The position numbers and the translations under genes were made by a program. Positions 50,444 to 58,114 of a stretch of 64,000 nt of DNA are shown one piece after another (positions within the stretch are counted from its first letter, which is position 1; each line of letters begins with the position of its first letter). This DNA is from Inquilinus ginsengisoli_B (lineage in GTDB: Bacteria > Pseudomonadota > Alphaproteobacteria > DSM-16000 > Inquilinaceae): assembly GCF_050434925.1 (NCBI RefSeq), contig NZ_JBNDJK010000001.1, positions 8,122,001-8,186,000 of the forward strand. The letters are read 5' to 3'. The notes under the pieces were generated by a model that was not told where the DNA came from, ran no database searches, and saw nothing but the letters and a program-made list of their open reading frames with translations.

Positions 50444-51394
50444 CTAGGTCTCCTCGTCGCTCTCGCTGCTGTCCGACTCCCAATCGGGGTCGTCCGGCGG
50501 CGGAGTGAGCGGCCCGATGCGGTAGAAGCCGTCGATGATCCGGCTGGTGTCGAATTCCAGCTCGGCACCCCGGCCCTCCCGGTAGGATCGGATCCAGGCC
50601 GCGAAGAAGGGGCCGGGCCGGTCGACCGCATATTCGCCGGCATTCGGGTCGAAGAAGCGCAGCGTCCCGTCCCCGTCGCGACGCAGCGAGACGACGTGCC
50701 CCGGCCGCTCCGTCTCACCCGGCCGCGTCACCGCGAGGAAGGCGATGACGGTTCCGCCCGGCGGCAGCAGGTCGTCATCCTGGCACGCCTGCGCCAGGGC
50801 CGTGGCCGCCGGAATGGGGTCGGCATCGCCCGGCGGATGCAGGATCCCCGCGAGCCTGTCGCCCGGCAGACGTTCGGCCCCGAATTCCGCCAGCATCGCC
50901 TGCAGCGGATCGTCATAATCGGCGGAGCGCAGCCCCTTGAGCTTGCCGAGAGCGCCGTCGAACACGAACTGGGCGTTCCGCTCGTGGATGTCGCCTTCGC
51001 GCTGCTCGACCTCGGCGGCGGCCTGCCCGGCATCCAGGCCCGGCGCCGCGAATTGCAGCGCGGCCCATTTCATCGAGATCCCGACGCAGTAGCCGATGCG
51101 GTTCTGCCGGTCGAGCGCCTGCTGGGTGATGCCGAATCCCTCCCGGTCGAAGGCCTCCACGGTCAGCTTGCCCGTCGATCGCCGCTGCTTGAACTTCCCG
51201 ACCTTGCGGCCGTGGTCGCGCAGGCCGGCGAAGACGTGCCGCGGCGCCGACTCGCTGCCGCCGGGAACCGGCTCCGCCGCGCTCCCGAGACGCGAAAGCT
51301 CGTCATTCGCCGGCGGGGGCAGCGATTGCAGCACGCCCAGCGCGACCAGATAGTCGATCACCACGGCGCGGTTGTCGGATGGGCCGGATTTCAT
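50444..51394 (-). CDS. Putative YopT/AvrPphB-type (C58) cysteine protease
   Basis: This 316-aa protein is not recognisable by overall similarity but carries a papain-like triad in the spacing of the C58 family: Cys103 in RIGYCVGISMKW, His233 in RPGHVVSLRRD, and Asp249 in LRFFDPNAGEY. The GHVVxL...FxDPNxGE block is the most telling; YopT has Cys, His and Asp at a very similar spacing (119 and 16 residues versus 130 and 16 here). The N-terminus is Gly/Ser/Pro-rich and the C-terminus is strongly acidic (DWESDSSESDEET). No signal peptide or secretion genes are nearby. It could be a secreted effector or a toxin. The assignment rests on motif pattern only. Confidence 0.5.
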   Translation of the reverse strand: MKSGPSDNRAVVIDYLVALGVLQSLPPPANDELSRLGSAAEPVPGGSESAPRHVFAGLRDHGRKVGKFKQRRSTGKLTVEAFDREGFGITQQALDRQNRIGYCVGISMKWAALQFAAPGLDAGQAAAEVEQREGDIHERNAQFVFDGALGKLKGLRSADYDDPLQAMLAEFGAERLPGDRLAGILHPPGDADPIPAATALAQACQDDDLLPPGGTVIAFLAVTRPGETERPGHVVSLRRDGDGTLRFFDPNAGEYAVDRPGPFFAAWIRSYREGRGAELEFDTSRIIDGFYRIGPLTPPPDDPDWESDSSESDEET

Positions 51395-51500
51395 AGCGTC
51401 ACTTTCACGACATGCCCCCGCCCGTTTCTCCCACGCGCCCGGAAAGCCGTCGCGGGGATCTTGACGACGGTCGTAACACTCGGCGGTCTTGGAATGAGCA

Positions 51501-51551
51501 CGCCGCGCGCAGACGCGCGCAGCCCCTCCCGCTGCCCCCTCCCCTTGCGGT
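51501..51551. repeat. Left remnant of the GC-rich palindromic repeat (copy E)
   Basis: GCGCGCAGACGCGCGCAG followed by CCCCTCCCGCTGCCCCCTCC and CCTTGCGG matches the right arm of copies A and C, but it is cut at 51551 where the IS4-type element begins. The matching end, CCCGCGAGGGGAGGGGGAGA, resumes at 52987. The rest of the 51395-51500 gap shows no gene. Confidence 0.7.
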
Positions 51552-52986
51552 CTACGGGATGCACGAAAGTGATTTGCGTGTGGAGGGAGGTGTGATTCAA
51601 GGCGAAGTCAAGCCGAGAGGAGACTTTGCCGTGACGTTTGGGCTGGGCGACATCCGGGTGGCAGCGCGAGCCGAGTGGTTGATCGAGCAGATCGTGGCGA
51701 CGGGATCGCTGGTGGTGCGCGAGCTTGGCGGGACGCGGGCCGGAGAGATGGCGGTGCACCGGTTTTTGTCGTCGCCGTACAGCTCGGTGGAAGGGATCGT
51801 GGAGACGCTGGCGTCGCGGACAGCCCAGCAGTGTGTGGGGCGCCGGGTGGTGGCGATCCAGGATACGAGCGAGGTCAACTTCAAGGGTCGGGCGGCCAAG
51901 CGGCGCGGGCTGGGTCCTGGGGGCAACGGGAAGGACCCCGGCTTCTTCCTGCATCCGGTGATTGCGGTGGATGTGGAGGAAGAGGCGGTGATCGGCCTGG
52001 TCGGGGCCCAGATCTGGACGCGAGGCTCGGTGCCGGTGGGCGAGCGGCGTGGCCGGGCCCTGGCGGAAAAGGAATCGATGCGCTGGCACGACGGCTGCAC
52101 CACCGCGGCCCGGGTGCTGGCCGAGGCGGCGGCGGTGACGATGATCGCCGACCGCGAGAGCGACATCTGGGAGCTGTTCACCGAGCGCCCGGACAATCTC
52201 GACCTGATCCTCCGGTCGGCGCAGAACCGCAGCCTGGCCGGCGGCGGCCGGCTGTTCGCCGCCCTGGACGATGCCCCGGAGCTGACGCGCCGCCGCATCC
52301 TGGTGCCGCCGAGCCGACCGGGCGAGCGCAGCCGTGAAGCGACCCTCGCGATCAAGGCGGGCAGCGTGCAGATCGCCCGTCCGAAGAGCCGCAAGGCCGA
52401 ACCGGGCGCGGTGCGCACCGTAACCCTGACGCTGGTCCAGGCCATCGAGATCGATCCGCCCGACCCGAAGCAGGCCATCGCCTGGCGCCTGCTCACCACC
52501 CATCCCGCCGACGGCGCCGACGCCGCCACCGAGATCATCGATCTCTATCGCCTGCGCTGGCGCATCGAGCAGGTCTTTCGTGCCCTCAAGAGCGATGGCC
52601 TGGGCCTCGAAGACACTCAACTCGCCGATGCCGAGCGGCTGTTCATCCTCGCCGCCATGGGCTTGGCCGCCGCAGTCCGCACCCTGCAACTCGTCGATGC
52701 CCGCGACGGCAGCCCCAGGCCGGCCACCGACGTGGTCGATCCCGACCTCCTCGCTCCACTTGCCGCCATCTCTCGATCCCTCGAAGGCAACACCCCGCGC
52801 CAGAAGAACCCCCATGCCCCCACCAGCCTCGCCTTCCTCTCCTGGGTCACCGCTCGCCTCGGCGGATGGAACTGCTACGGCAAGCCACCGGGTCCCAAAA
52901 CCATGCACAATGGATGGAAACGGCTCGCCCCTATGCTCCATGGCTATGCCCTCGCAACACAGGCAAAACTTCCGTGAATCCCGTAG
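51552..52986 (+). mobile_element. IS4-family-like insertion sequence (about 1.4 kb)
   Basis: The ends are inverted: CTACGGGATGCACGAAAGTG at the left, and at the right the complement of CTACGGGATTCACGGAAGTT (three mismatches in 20). One transposase gene fills the inside. I could not find a target-site duplication: the left flank ends CCCCTTGCGGT and the right flank begins CCCGCGAGG, so either the TSD has decayed or the insertion was accompanied by a rearrangement. The element lies inside a copy of the GC-rich repeat. Confidence 0.82.
51631..52977 (+). CDS. IS4-family transposase
   Basis: This 448-aa DDE transposase of the Tn5/IS4 group has Asp78 in AIQDTSEVNF, Asp174 in MIADRESDIW and Glu313 in YRLRWRIEQVFRALKSDGL, the last being the Y-x2-R-x6-E/K-like signature. 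The N-terminal VAARAEWLIEQI is a Tn5-type DNA-binding start. The GTG at 51631 has AGGAG upstream; an ATG inside the terminal repeat at 51559 is in frame but less likely. The gene looks intact. Confidence 0.88.
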   Translation: MTFGLGDIRVAARAEWLIEQIVATGSLVVRELGGTRAGEMAVHRFLSSPYSSVEGIVETLASRTAQQCVGRRVVAIQDTSEVNFKGRAAKRRGLGPGGNGKDPGFFLHPVIAVDVEEEAVIGLVGAQIWTRGSVPVGERRGRALAEKESMRWHDGCTTAARVLAEAAAVTMIADRESDIWELFTERPDNLDLILRSAQNRSLAGGGRLFAALDDAPELTRRRILVPPSRPGERSREATLAIKAGSVQIARPKSRKAEPGAVRTVTLTLVQAIEIDPPDPKQAIAWRLLTTHPADGADAATEIIDLYRLRWRIEQVFRALKSDGLGLEDTQLADAERLFILAAMGLAAAVRTLQLVDARDGSPRPATDVVDPDLLAPLAAISRSLEGNTPRQKNPHAPTSLAFLSWVTARLGGWNCYGKPPGPKTMHNGWKRLAPMLHGYALATQAKLP

Positions 52987-53008
52987 CCCGCGAGGGGAGG
53001 GGGAGAGT
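52987..53008. repeat. Right remnant of repeat copy E
   Basis: CCCGCGAGGGGAGGGGGAGA immediately after the IS4-type element is the counterpart of the truncated repeat at 51501-51551. The short gap to the next gene shows nothing else. Confidence 0.65.
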
Positions 53009-53062
53009 GGATGGCTGGGCGGAGTGGTGACGGGTTGTTACGCGGTCGCGCTACATCGGCCC

Positions 53063-53740
53063 TCAACTGCTGTCCGGCTGCCACGGTTTCGGCATGGGGC
53101 GGCCGGTGCCGGATTCATCCGACGGAGGAGGCCAGCCGCGCTTGGGCCGAGCGGCCACGGAAACGGCTTCGGCACGGGCGCCGGGCACGGGATCGGGGGG
53201 CAAGGCATCGGCGGGCGGGCGGTCGGGGGTTTCGGCGGCGGCGCCGGTCCGGTCCCGCGGCAACAGGGCCGGGTCCAGGTCGCGCCGCTCCTCCGCCTCC
53301 TCGAACGGTTCGAGCTCGTTCTCCAGGCACTCGCTCTCGGCCAGGGATTCGCGCGGCTCCGTCCGGCGGGGCTCGCCGTCCCGCGGCGCGGCTTCGGCCG
53401 GCGCAGCCTCGGCTGGCGCGGCCTCGGCCGGCGCAACGTCGGACGCCTCCTCCGCCGGCGGGCGCTGCGGCACCGCTTTCCCGGCCTTGCGATCCTGATA
53501 GCTTTCGCGGACCCGCTGGCTCATCGCGATCGACAGCCGCACCGACCGGGCCAGGCGCACCTGCGCCAGCCCGAAATCCGGTTTCGTCTGCGTGATCGGC
53601 GTCGCCATCTGCTCCATCGCCGTCATCCGCGCCGAGCGGAGGCCGATCTCGACCAGCTCGCCCAGGGAGCCCAGCGCCCAGCGCGTCCAATGCATGTCGG
53701 GGTCGGTCGGCCGGATCGGTTCGGATTTCGCCTCATCCAT
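53063..53740 (-). CDS. Hypothetical protein with AEAAP repeats
   Basis: This 225-aa protein is of unknown function. The N-terminal half (about 1-90) is helical and looks structured (MHWTRWALGSLGELVEIGLR, then QVRLARSVRLSIAMSQRVRESY). The middle has a short tandem repeat (AEAAPAEAAPAEAAP), and the C-terminal half is acidic then Pro-rich and low complexity. There are no cysteines in the region that would suggest a metal site. The start is either ATG 53740 or ATG 53752. It is transcribed away from the response regulator gene; the 156-bp gap holds an unremarkable divergent promoter region. Confidence 0.6.
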   Translation of the reverse strand: MDEAKSEPIRPTDPDMHWTRWALGSLGELVEIGLRSARMTAMEQMATPITQTKPDFGLAQVRLARSVRLSIAMSQRVRESYQDRKAGKAVPQRPPAEEASDVAPAEAAPAEAAPAEAAPRDGEPRRTEPRESLAESECLENELEPFEEAEERRDLDPALLPRDRTGAAAETPDRPPADALPPDPVPGARAEAVSVAARPKRGWPPPSDESGTGRPMPKPWQPDSS

Positions 53741-53896
53741 AGAACATAGCATGAACGAAGATCGCGGCCGCGCGCAATGAACATCGCGTTCACACTGCAG
53801 CCGCGCCGCTTTGCCCCGGCATCTTGGTCGCAAGGACGACGGACAGCGGGGGCCCGGACGGGATAGCATCCGGCGGAAACCTTGCCGCGGCACCGG

Positions 53897-54562
53897 ATGA
53901 CCAGGACCCTGTCCCCACCCCTGACCGACCTGACCCCCGCCCTGGGCGGGGCGGAGGCGAACCCGATCCGCATCGGCTTCGCCGACAAGAACCCGCTGGT
54001 GCTGCGCGGGCTGCAGTCGCTGTTCGGCGAGGACCGGCGGTTCGAGCTGGTGGTCTCGGCCAGCGACGGCGAGCGCTTCCTCGACGCCGTGGCGCGGTTC
54101 GAGTTCGATGTCGGCATCATCGGCTGGGTGATGGCCAATGGCGACGGCCGCGCCGTGCTGGAGGCGCTGCGGGACAAGACTCCGCGCATCGTCGTCTACA
54201 CCGGCGCCGACCTGGGCGTGGCGCGCACCGCGATGCAGCTGGGCGCCGCCGGCTTCCTGTCGAAATCCGAGCCGCCGGAGCGCCTGCTGGACGTGGTGGC
54301 CGAGGTGGCGCGCGGCCGGATGATGTTCCCCTTCCTCGACCTCGGCCGGGCGGCGGCCGCCGACCCGCTGGCCTGCCTTACCGGGCGCGAGCGCGAGCTG
54401 CTGGAGCGGCTGGCCGAGGGCTTGAGCAACGAAGGGCTGGCCCGCTGCTTCGGCCTGTCGCCGAACACGGTCAAGTTCCACCTGCGCAACCTGTACGAGA
54501 AGCTGGGCGCCGCCAACCGGGCGCAGGCGGTGGCCGTGCTGCTGGGGCGGGACCGGGGGTAG
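53897..54562 (+). CDS. LuxR/NarL-type response regulator with a degenerate receiver
   Basis: This 221-aa protein has an N-terminal receiver-like domain (about residues 24-140) and a C-terminal LuxR helix-turn-helix (about 160-215; LTGRERELLERLAEGLSNEG, GLSPNTVKFHLRNLYEKLG). The receiver has lost its phosphoacceptor: where active regulators have LLDL.MP..DG this one has IIGWVMANGDG, so position 76 is Gly. The acidic pair is reduced to a single Asp30 (FADKNP) while Lys123 is kept (FLSKSE). It therefore probably works without phosphorylation. No kinase gene is adjacent. The ATG at 53897 was chosen over one 15 bp upstream. Confidence 0.82.
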   Translation: MTRTLSPPLTDLTPALGGAEANPIRIGFADKNPLVLRGLQSLFGEDRRFELVVSASDGERFLDAVARFEFDVGIIGWVMANGDGRAVLEALRDKTPRIVVYTGADLGVARTAMQLGAAGFLSKSEPPERLLDVVAEVARGRMMFPFLDLGRAAAADPLACLTGRERELLERLAEGLSNEGLARCFGLSPNTVKFHLRNLYEKLGAANRAQAVAVLLGRDRG

Positions 54563-54587
54563 GCGACGGACAGGCAACCTGATTCTT

Positions 54588-54758
54588 AGTCCCCCCTCCC
54601 CCTGCGGGAGGGGGCTAGGGGGAGGGGGTTCTCTCGGCTCGAACCAATCCAGACTGTCGCAAACCGGCGGTGACGGCGAGTTCAGTGCCCTGCCCATTCG
54701 CGCGCGGACGCGCGCGGCCCCCTCCCCCTGCCCCCCTCCCGCAAGGGGAGGGGGGACT
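54588..54758. repeat. GC-rich palindromic repeat, copy C
   Basis: This 171-bp unit is bounded by AGTCCCCCCTCCC and GGGAGGGGGGACT. The core CGCGCGGACGCGCGCGG is near the right arm, with the interior CGGCTCGAACCAATCCAG resembling copy D. It fills most of the 54563-54941 gap. The remaining sequence (54759-54941) holds only a small palindrome, ATCCTACGAACGTAGGACG, at about 54850. Confidence 0.85.
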
Positions 54759-54941
54759 GATAAGAGCTCGCGTCAGCGAGGTGTGAATGCCGTAGGGGGC
54801 TCAAGAGGGCGGTTGCGATGGCACCCCGCGCTCGCAAAATTTTTCGCCCGGCATCCTACGAACGTAGGACGACCCGGGCGGGCGGGGCGTGGTTGGCTGT
54901 GATCGGAAGGGCTTCCTCGCAACGGCTTCCGGGACGCCATC

Positions 54942-55508
54942 ATGCAGATGCTCGACGCCAGAGATCCGATCCGCTTCGCCGCCCCGCCGGCCGATGTCGA
55001 CGACCATGGGCCGGAGGTCGAGCTGCAGCCGGTGCTGCGCAGCGCCGTCCCGGGGCCTGAGCCGTTCAACGCGCTGGTGCTGGTGCGCGGCACCCTGCCC
55101 GCCGGCGCGGCGGAGACCGCCGGGACCTTCGCCGTGCGGACCAATTTCACCCTGGCCGGCTTCGACCCGATGTCGCCGGCGCCGTTCAAGCATTCCTCGA
55201 CCGCGGCGCTGCGCCAGCCGGGCGCGCCCGAGGTGGAGATCGACGCCATCGACCACGGCTATTTCGACGAGTCCGGCCGCTGGGTGCTGCTGGTCCGCGG
55301 CGACAGCCTGCGCCAGCACGGCGCGGTCGAGCTGACCAGCTGGGTGATGTGCCGCGAGCCGCCCCCGGCCCGGCGGCTGGATGACCGCCTGGCGTTCCGC
55401 AGCTATCGCTCCTTCACCCCGCCGCGGCCGCCGCAGCCGGCGGATGCCTGGAGCCGGGCCATGAGCCGGATCGTCCGCCGCCCGGAGATCGGCCAGGCGG
55501 CGGCGTGA
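54942..55508 (+). CDS. Hypothetical protein
   Basis: This 188-aa protein is of unknown function with no signal peptide or membrane segment. It is beta-rich in appearance: alternating hydrophobic stretches such as NALVLVRGTLPAGA, TFAVRTNFTLAGFDP and GRWVLLVRGDS suggest a small beta-sandwich. The C-terminus is basic and Pro/Arg-rich (RSYRSFTPPRPPQPAD). Codon use matches the surrounding GC-rich chromosome, so it is probably a real gene. There is no informative neighbour; it converges with the DUF899 gene. Confidence 0.6.
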   Translation: MQMLDARDPIRFAAPPADVDDHGPEVELQPVLRSAVPGPEPFNALVLVRGTLPAGAAETAGTFAVRTNFTLAGFDPMSPAPFKHSSTAALRQPGAPEVEIDAIDHGYFDESGRWVLLVRGDSLRQHGAVELTSWVMCREPPPARRLDDRLAFRSYRSFTPPRPPQPADAWSRAMSRIVRRPEIGQAAA

Positions 55509-55547
55509 GGCGGGCTGCGGCCCGGCCAAGGCCGGCTCGGAGGGTCC

Positions 55548-56309
55548 TCATGCGTCTCCCTTCGGTCGCGGAGGGTCGGGGGCAGCGACCGGGCCGTAAT
55601 TGTCGTGCAGCCGCCACCATTTGTAGGGATCGCCCTGAGGCCGCCCGGGCGGCACCGCCTGCCAGCTCTCCTGCCGACCCAGCGGCGTCATGTCGAGAAA
55701 CGACCAGACGGGGCCGATGTCCTCGATGCCGCGCCCGTTCAGGAAGTAGGTGCGGAAAACACGGTCGCCGCGCCGGATGAAGACGTTGATGCCGAACAGG
55801 TCTTCGACACCGAAATCCCGGGAGAACCGGTCGTCGGGCAGCGAGTAGAACGGGATATGGCTCCAGCCCATCCGTTTGCGCAGGCTCTCGATCCGGTCGA
55901 CAGGGGCGGCGGTGACGAAGGCGAGGGTCGTGTCGCGTGCTGCCAGATGGGCCGGATGCACGACGGTGTCGGCGAACAGCGCGCAACCGCTGCACGGCCC
56001 ATCCGGCCAATTTTCGACATCGGGCGCATAGAAGAAGCGATAGACGACAAGCTGTCGTCGTCCCTCGAACAGCCCCAGCAGGTCCCTGTCGCCATTCGCA
56101 CTTCCGAATCTGTAATCGCGGTCGACTTCGGTCACCGGCAGGAGCCTGCGCTTGGCGGCCAGACGATCCTTGGCCTTCATCAGGGCCTTTTCCTCCGCGA
56201 GCAGCGCCTCGCGGGCGGCGTTCCATTCCTCTTGCGAAACCACATCGAAGTCGCCGATCGGTTCGCGCATGGACGGAGCGGGGACCGCGGGACCTTCCTG
56301 TCGAGCCAT
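55548..56309 (-). CDS. DUF899-family thioredoxin-like protein
   Basis: This 253-aa protein shows the DUF899 pattern: an N-terminal helix (EEWNAAREALLAEEKALMKAKDRLAAKRRLLP), then LVVYRFFYAPDVENWPDGPC, and a Cys-x-x-Cys pair in GPCSGCALFADTVVHPAHLAARDTT. The C-terminal FGINVFIRRGDRVFRTYFLNGRGIEDIGPVWSFLDMTPLGRQE is characteristic. The fold resembles thioredoxin, but no function has been established. It could act in redox or peroxide handling. The gene lies alone and ends 40 bp from the convergent hypothetical gene. Confidence 0.85.
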   Translation of the reverse strand: MARQEGPAVPAPSMREPIGDFDVVSQEEWNAAREALLAEEKALMKAKDRLAAKRRLLPVTEVDRDYRFGSANGDRDLLGLFEGRRQLVVYRFFYAPDVENWPDGPCSGCALFADTVVHPAHLAARDTTLAFVTAAPVDRIESLRKRMGWSHIPFYSLPDDRFSRDFGVEDLFGINVFIRRGDRVFRTYFLNGRGIEDIGPVWSFLDMTPLGRQESWQAVPPGRPQGDPYKWWRLHDNYGPVAAPDPPRPKGDA

Positions 56310-56392
56310 AGCCTCCTCCGCTGAAAGCGTTGCGTGCCTGCATGTAACGGTTCTGCAAACACGCCGGTTTCAGGGGAGTGGTTCGTCGTCCT

Positions 56393-56545
56393 GTCGAACC
56401 CGCGACGGGCGATCAGGCGGCGGCCGGCTCTCCCCCTCACCCCCCTCCCTCTCCCAGAGGCAACCGCCTTCACTCATCTCCGGGTGTCGTTCGCGTTGCC
56501 TTTCCCGCTTGCGGGACCTTTTCAGAATGACTCCGCCCTTCCGGT
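56393..56545. repeat. Composite extragenic repeat, left of the IS481-type element
   Basis: CGACGGGCGATCAGGC with CTCTCCCCCTCACC (56402-56448) is shared with 59143-59184. It is followed by TTGCCTTTCCCGCTTGCGGGACC (56499-56521), a variant of the palindrome arm at 13015-13047. A reversed version of the latter (GGTCTCGCAAGCGGGAGAGG) lies to the right of the IS at 58027-58046, so the IS sits within a larger inverted arrangement. The rest of 56310-56556 has no gene. Confidence 0.65.
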
Positions 56546-56716
56546 ATGGACTTTTTATCCTCCCCCTCCCCTTGCGGGAGGGGGTAGGGGGAGGGGTTTT
56601 CTCTCGGCTCGATCCGACCTGGATGGTCGCAAAACGGCGCCAATGGCGAGTTCTGTCCACTGCCCCTTCGCGCGCGGACGCGCGCGCAGACCCCTCCCCC
56701 TGCCCCCTCCCGCTGT

Positions 56717-57895
56717 TTAGACCGGGGAGATGGTGGACACCTGTTCGGGGACATGGTGAACAGGTTGGGCCATGTTCTGGCGCAGGTCGACCTGCGCCAG
56801 AACATGGCTGCGATAGCACAGATCGAAGAGGCCGTCGGTGTCGGTGGCGCGCAGTGCGACGTGGCGGCCGGCGAAGGCCTTCGAGCAGTTGATCTTCTGC
56901 CCTTTGAAGCTGATCCAGCCGGTGTCCTGCACCTTGCGGATCTGGGCTTCGGGCTCGTAGTCGGGCGGGGTGATGGCCTCGGGCATTGTGCGCGGGCTCA
57001 CTTGGTAGCGCTTGGAAGGCGTCTCGAGCTCGATCGCCTGGTGCGGCCGGTGGGTGTTGTAGACCTCGCGCCAGGCATCGAAGGCGGCCTGGGCCTGGGT
57101 GAGGTTCCGGAACCGGTAGCCGTCGAGCACCTCGGACTTGAGCGTGCGGTGGAAGCGCTCGTCCTTGCCTTGGGTTTGGGGATGGTAGGGCCGGCCGTGG
57201 CTCACCGCGACGCCCAGGTCGAGCAGCCAGACGGTCAGCACCGTGTACTGCGCCGACCCGCCCGTGCCCCAGGGCGGGCCATTGTCCATCAGCATCCGCC
57301 AGGGCAGGCCGTAGCGTCGGAACACCCGGACCAGTCGCTCCTGCACGGTCTCGCTCGTCTCGTTGCCGCAGGCGCCGATCTCCAGCGAATAGCGGGAGTG
57401 GTCGTCCAGCACCGTCAGCGGATGGCAGCGCCCCGCCTCCAGCGCGAAGTGGCCCTTGAAGTCCATCTGCCACAGGTCGTTCGGCGCCGCATGCTCGAAC
57501 CGCACCCAGTCGCGCCGCTCCCCCGCCCGCGGACCGTCCAGCTTCCCGTGCCGCCGCAGAATCTCGGTGATCGTCGAGACCGCCGGCGGCACAAGTCCCT
57601 CCCGCTCCAGCACTCGGCGGATCTTCCGGCCGCCCCAGGCCGGATGCGCCGCACGCTCCGCCAGCACCCGCGCCTCCAGCTCCGCCGGTGTCTTCCCCGG
57701 ACTGCCTCGCGGCCGACGCGACCGCTCCGCCAAGCCCTCGGCTCCTTCCTCCCGATAGCGCTCCAGCCATTTGTACCCTGCTGTCCGACCGACACCGAAC
57801 CGACGGCACAGCTCCGATATGTTCGCATCCGGCATCAGCGCCAGCCGGCAGAACTCTTCCCGTTGCGACATGCGCGAACACTCCCGAAACGGCAT
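56717..57895 (-). CDS. IS481-family transposase
   Basis: This 392-aa transposase has an N-terminal helix-turn-helix (about 10-60; FCRLALMPDANISELCRRFGV, TAGYKWLERYRE) and an integrase-type DDE core: Asp145 in LWQMDFKGHF, Asp204 in MLMDNGPPWG and Glu246 in HPQTQGKDERFHRTLK. The DDE spacing (D-58-D-41-E) fits IS481/IS3-like integrases. The start may be ATG 57895 or ATG 57871. Its last codons include the palindrome at 56769-56808 (residues around SHVLAQVDLRQN). There is no frameshift, unlike IS3 elements. Confidence 0.9.
   Translation of the reverse strand: MPFRECSRMSQREEFCRLALMPDANISELCRRFGVGRTAGYKWLERYREEGAEGLAERSRRPRGSPGKTPAELEARVLAERAAHPAWGGRKIRRVLEREGLVPPAVSTITEILRRHGKLDGPRAGERRDWVRFEHAAPNDLWQMDFKGHFALEAGRCHPLTVLDDHSRYSLEIGACGNETSETVQERLVRVFRRYGLPWRMLMDNGPPWGTGGSAQYTVLTVWLLDLGVAVSHGRPYHPQTQGKDERFHRTLKSEVLDGYRFRNLTQAQAAFDAWREVYNTHRPHQAIELETPSKRYQVSPRTMPEAITPPDYEPEAQIRKVQDTGWISFKGQKINCSKAFAGRHVALRATDTDGLFDLCYRSHVLAQVDLRQNMAQPVHHVPEQVSTISPV
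56769..56808. repeat. Perfect 40-bp palindrome inside the IS481-type transposase gene
   Basis: The sequence is exactly self-complementary over 20+20 bp, centred on GGTCGACC between 56788 and 56789, with half-site GCCATGTTCTGGCGCAGGTC. It has no loop and could extrude as a cruciform. It lies near the 3' end of the transposase gene, about 55 bp from the IS end, and is translated as part of the protein. Confidence 0.9.
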
Positions 57896-58114
57896 ACGGC
57901 CTCCTTCGCCTCATGCCGTAAGTGTTCACCATGTCCCCGAACACCTGTTCACCATCTCCCCGGTCCATACACCCGCAAGGGGAGGGGGAGGATTAAAGGC
58001 GCAGGTCGAGTCGAACGGCTGGATTCTGAAAAGGTCTCGCAAGCGGGAGAGGCAATCTGTTCGCATATCTGCGGTCGGTCTCACTGATCGATGTGTGATC
58101 CGGTAGCTCCTCTC

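Larger units (their letters stand above)
56714..57971 (-). mobile_element. IS481-family insertion sequence (1258 bp)
   Basis: The ends are TGTTTAGACCGGGGAGATGG and, inverted, TGTATGGACCGGGGAGATGG. The inverted repeat continues almost perfectly for about 49 bp through TGTTCGGGGACATGGTGAAC. A 5-bp duplication, CCCGC, flanks it (56709-56713 and 57972-57976). The size, TGT...ACA ends and single transposase fit the IS481 family. The transposase gene reads through to within 3 bp of the left terminus, so its C-terminus is encoded by the terminal repeat. The element looks complete and recent. Confidence 0.9.
56557..57993. repeat. GC-rich palindromic repeat, copy D, split by an insertion sequence
   Basis: The repeat is bounded by ATCCTCCCCCTCCCC and GGGGAGGGGGAGGAT. 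Its interior (CTCTCGGCTCGATCCGACCT, then CGCGCGGACGCGCGCGCAG) parallels copy C. The IS481-type element (56714-57971) interrupts the right-arm hairpin in CCCTCCCGC|AAGGGGAGG and duplicates CCCGC. Without the IS the unit would be about 174 bp, the same size as the other copies. Confidence 0.8.

Noticed and set aside
51552..52986. A target-site duplication for the IS4-type element
   Set aside because: The sequences immediately outside the two inverted ends do not match; palindromic GC-rich flanks give only accidental short similarities.
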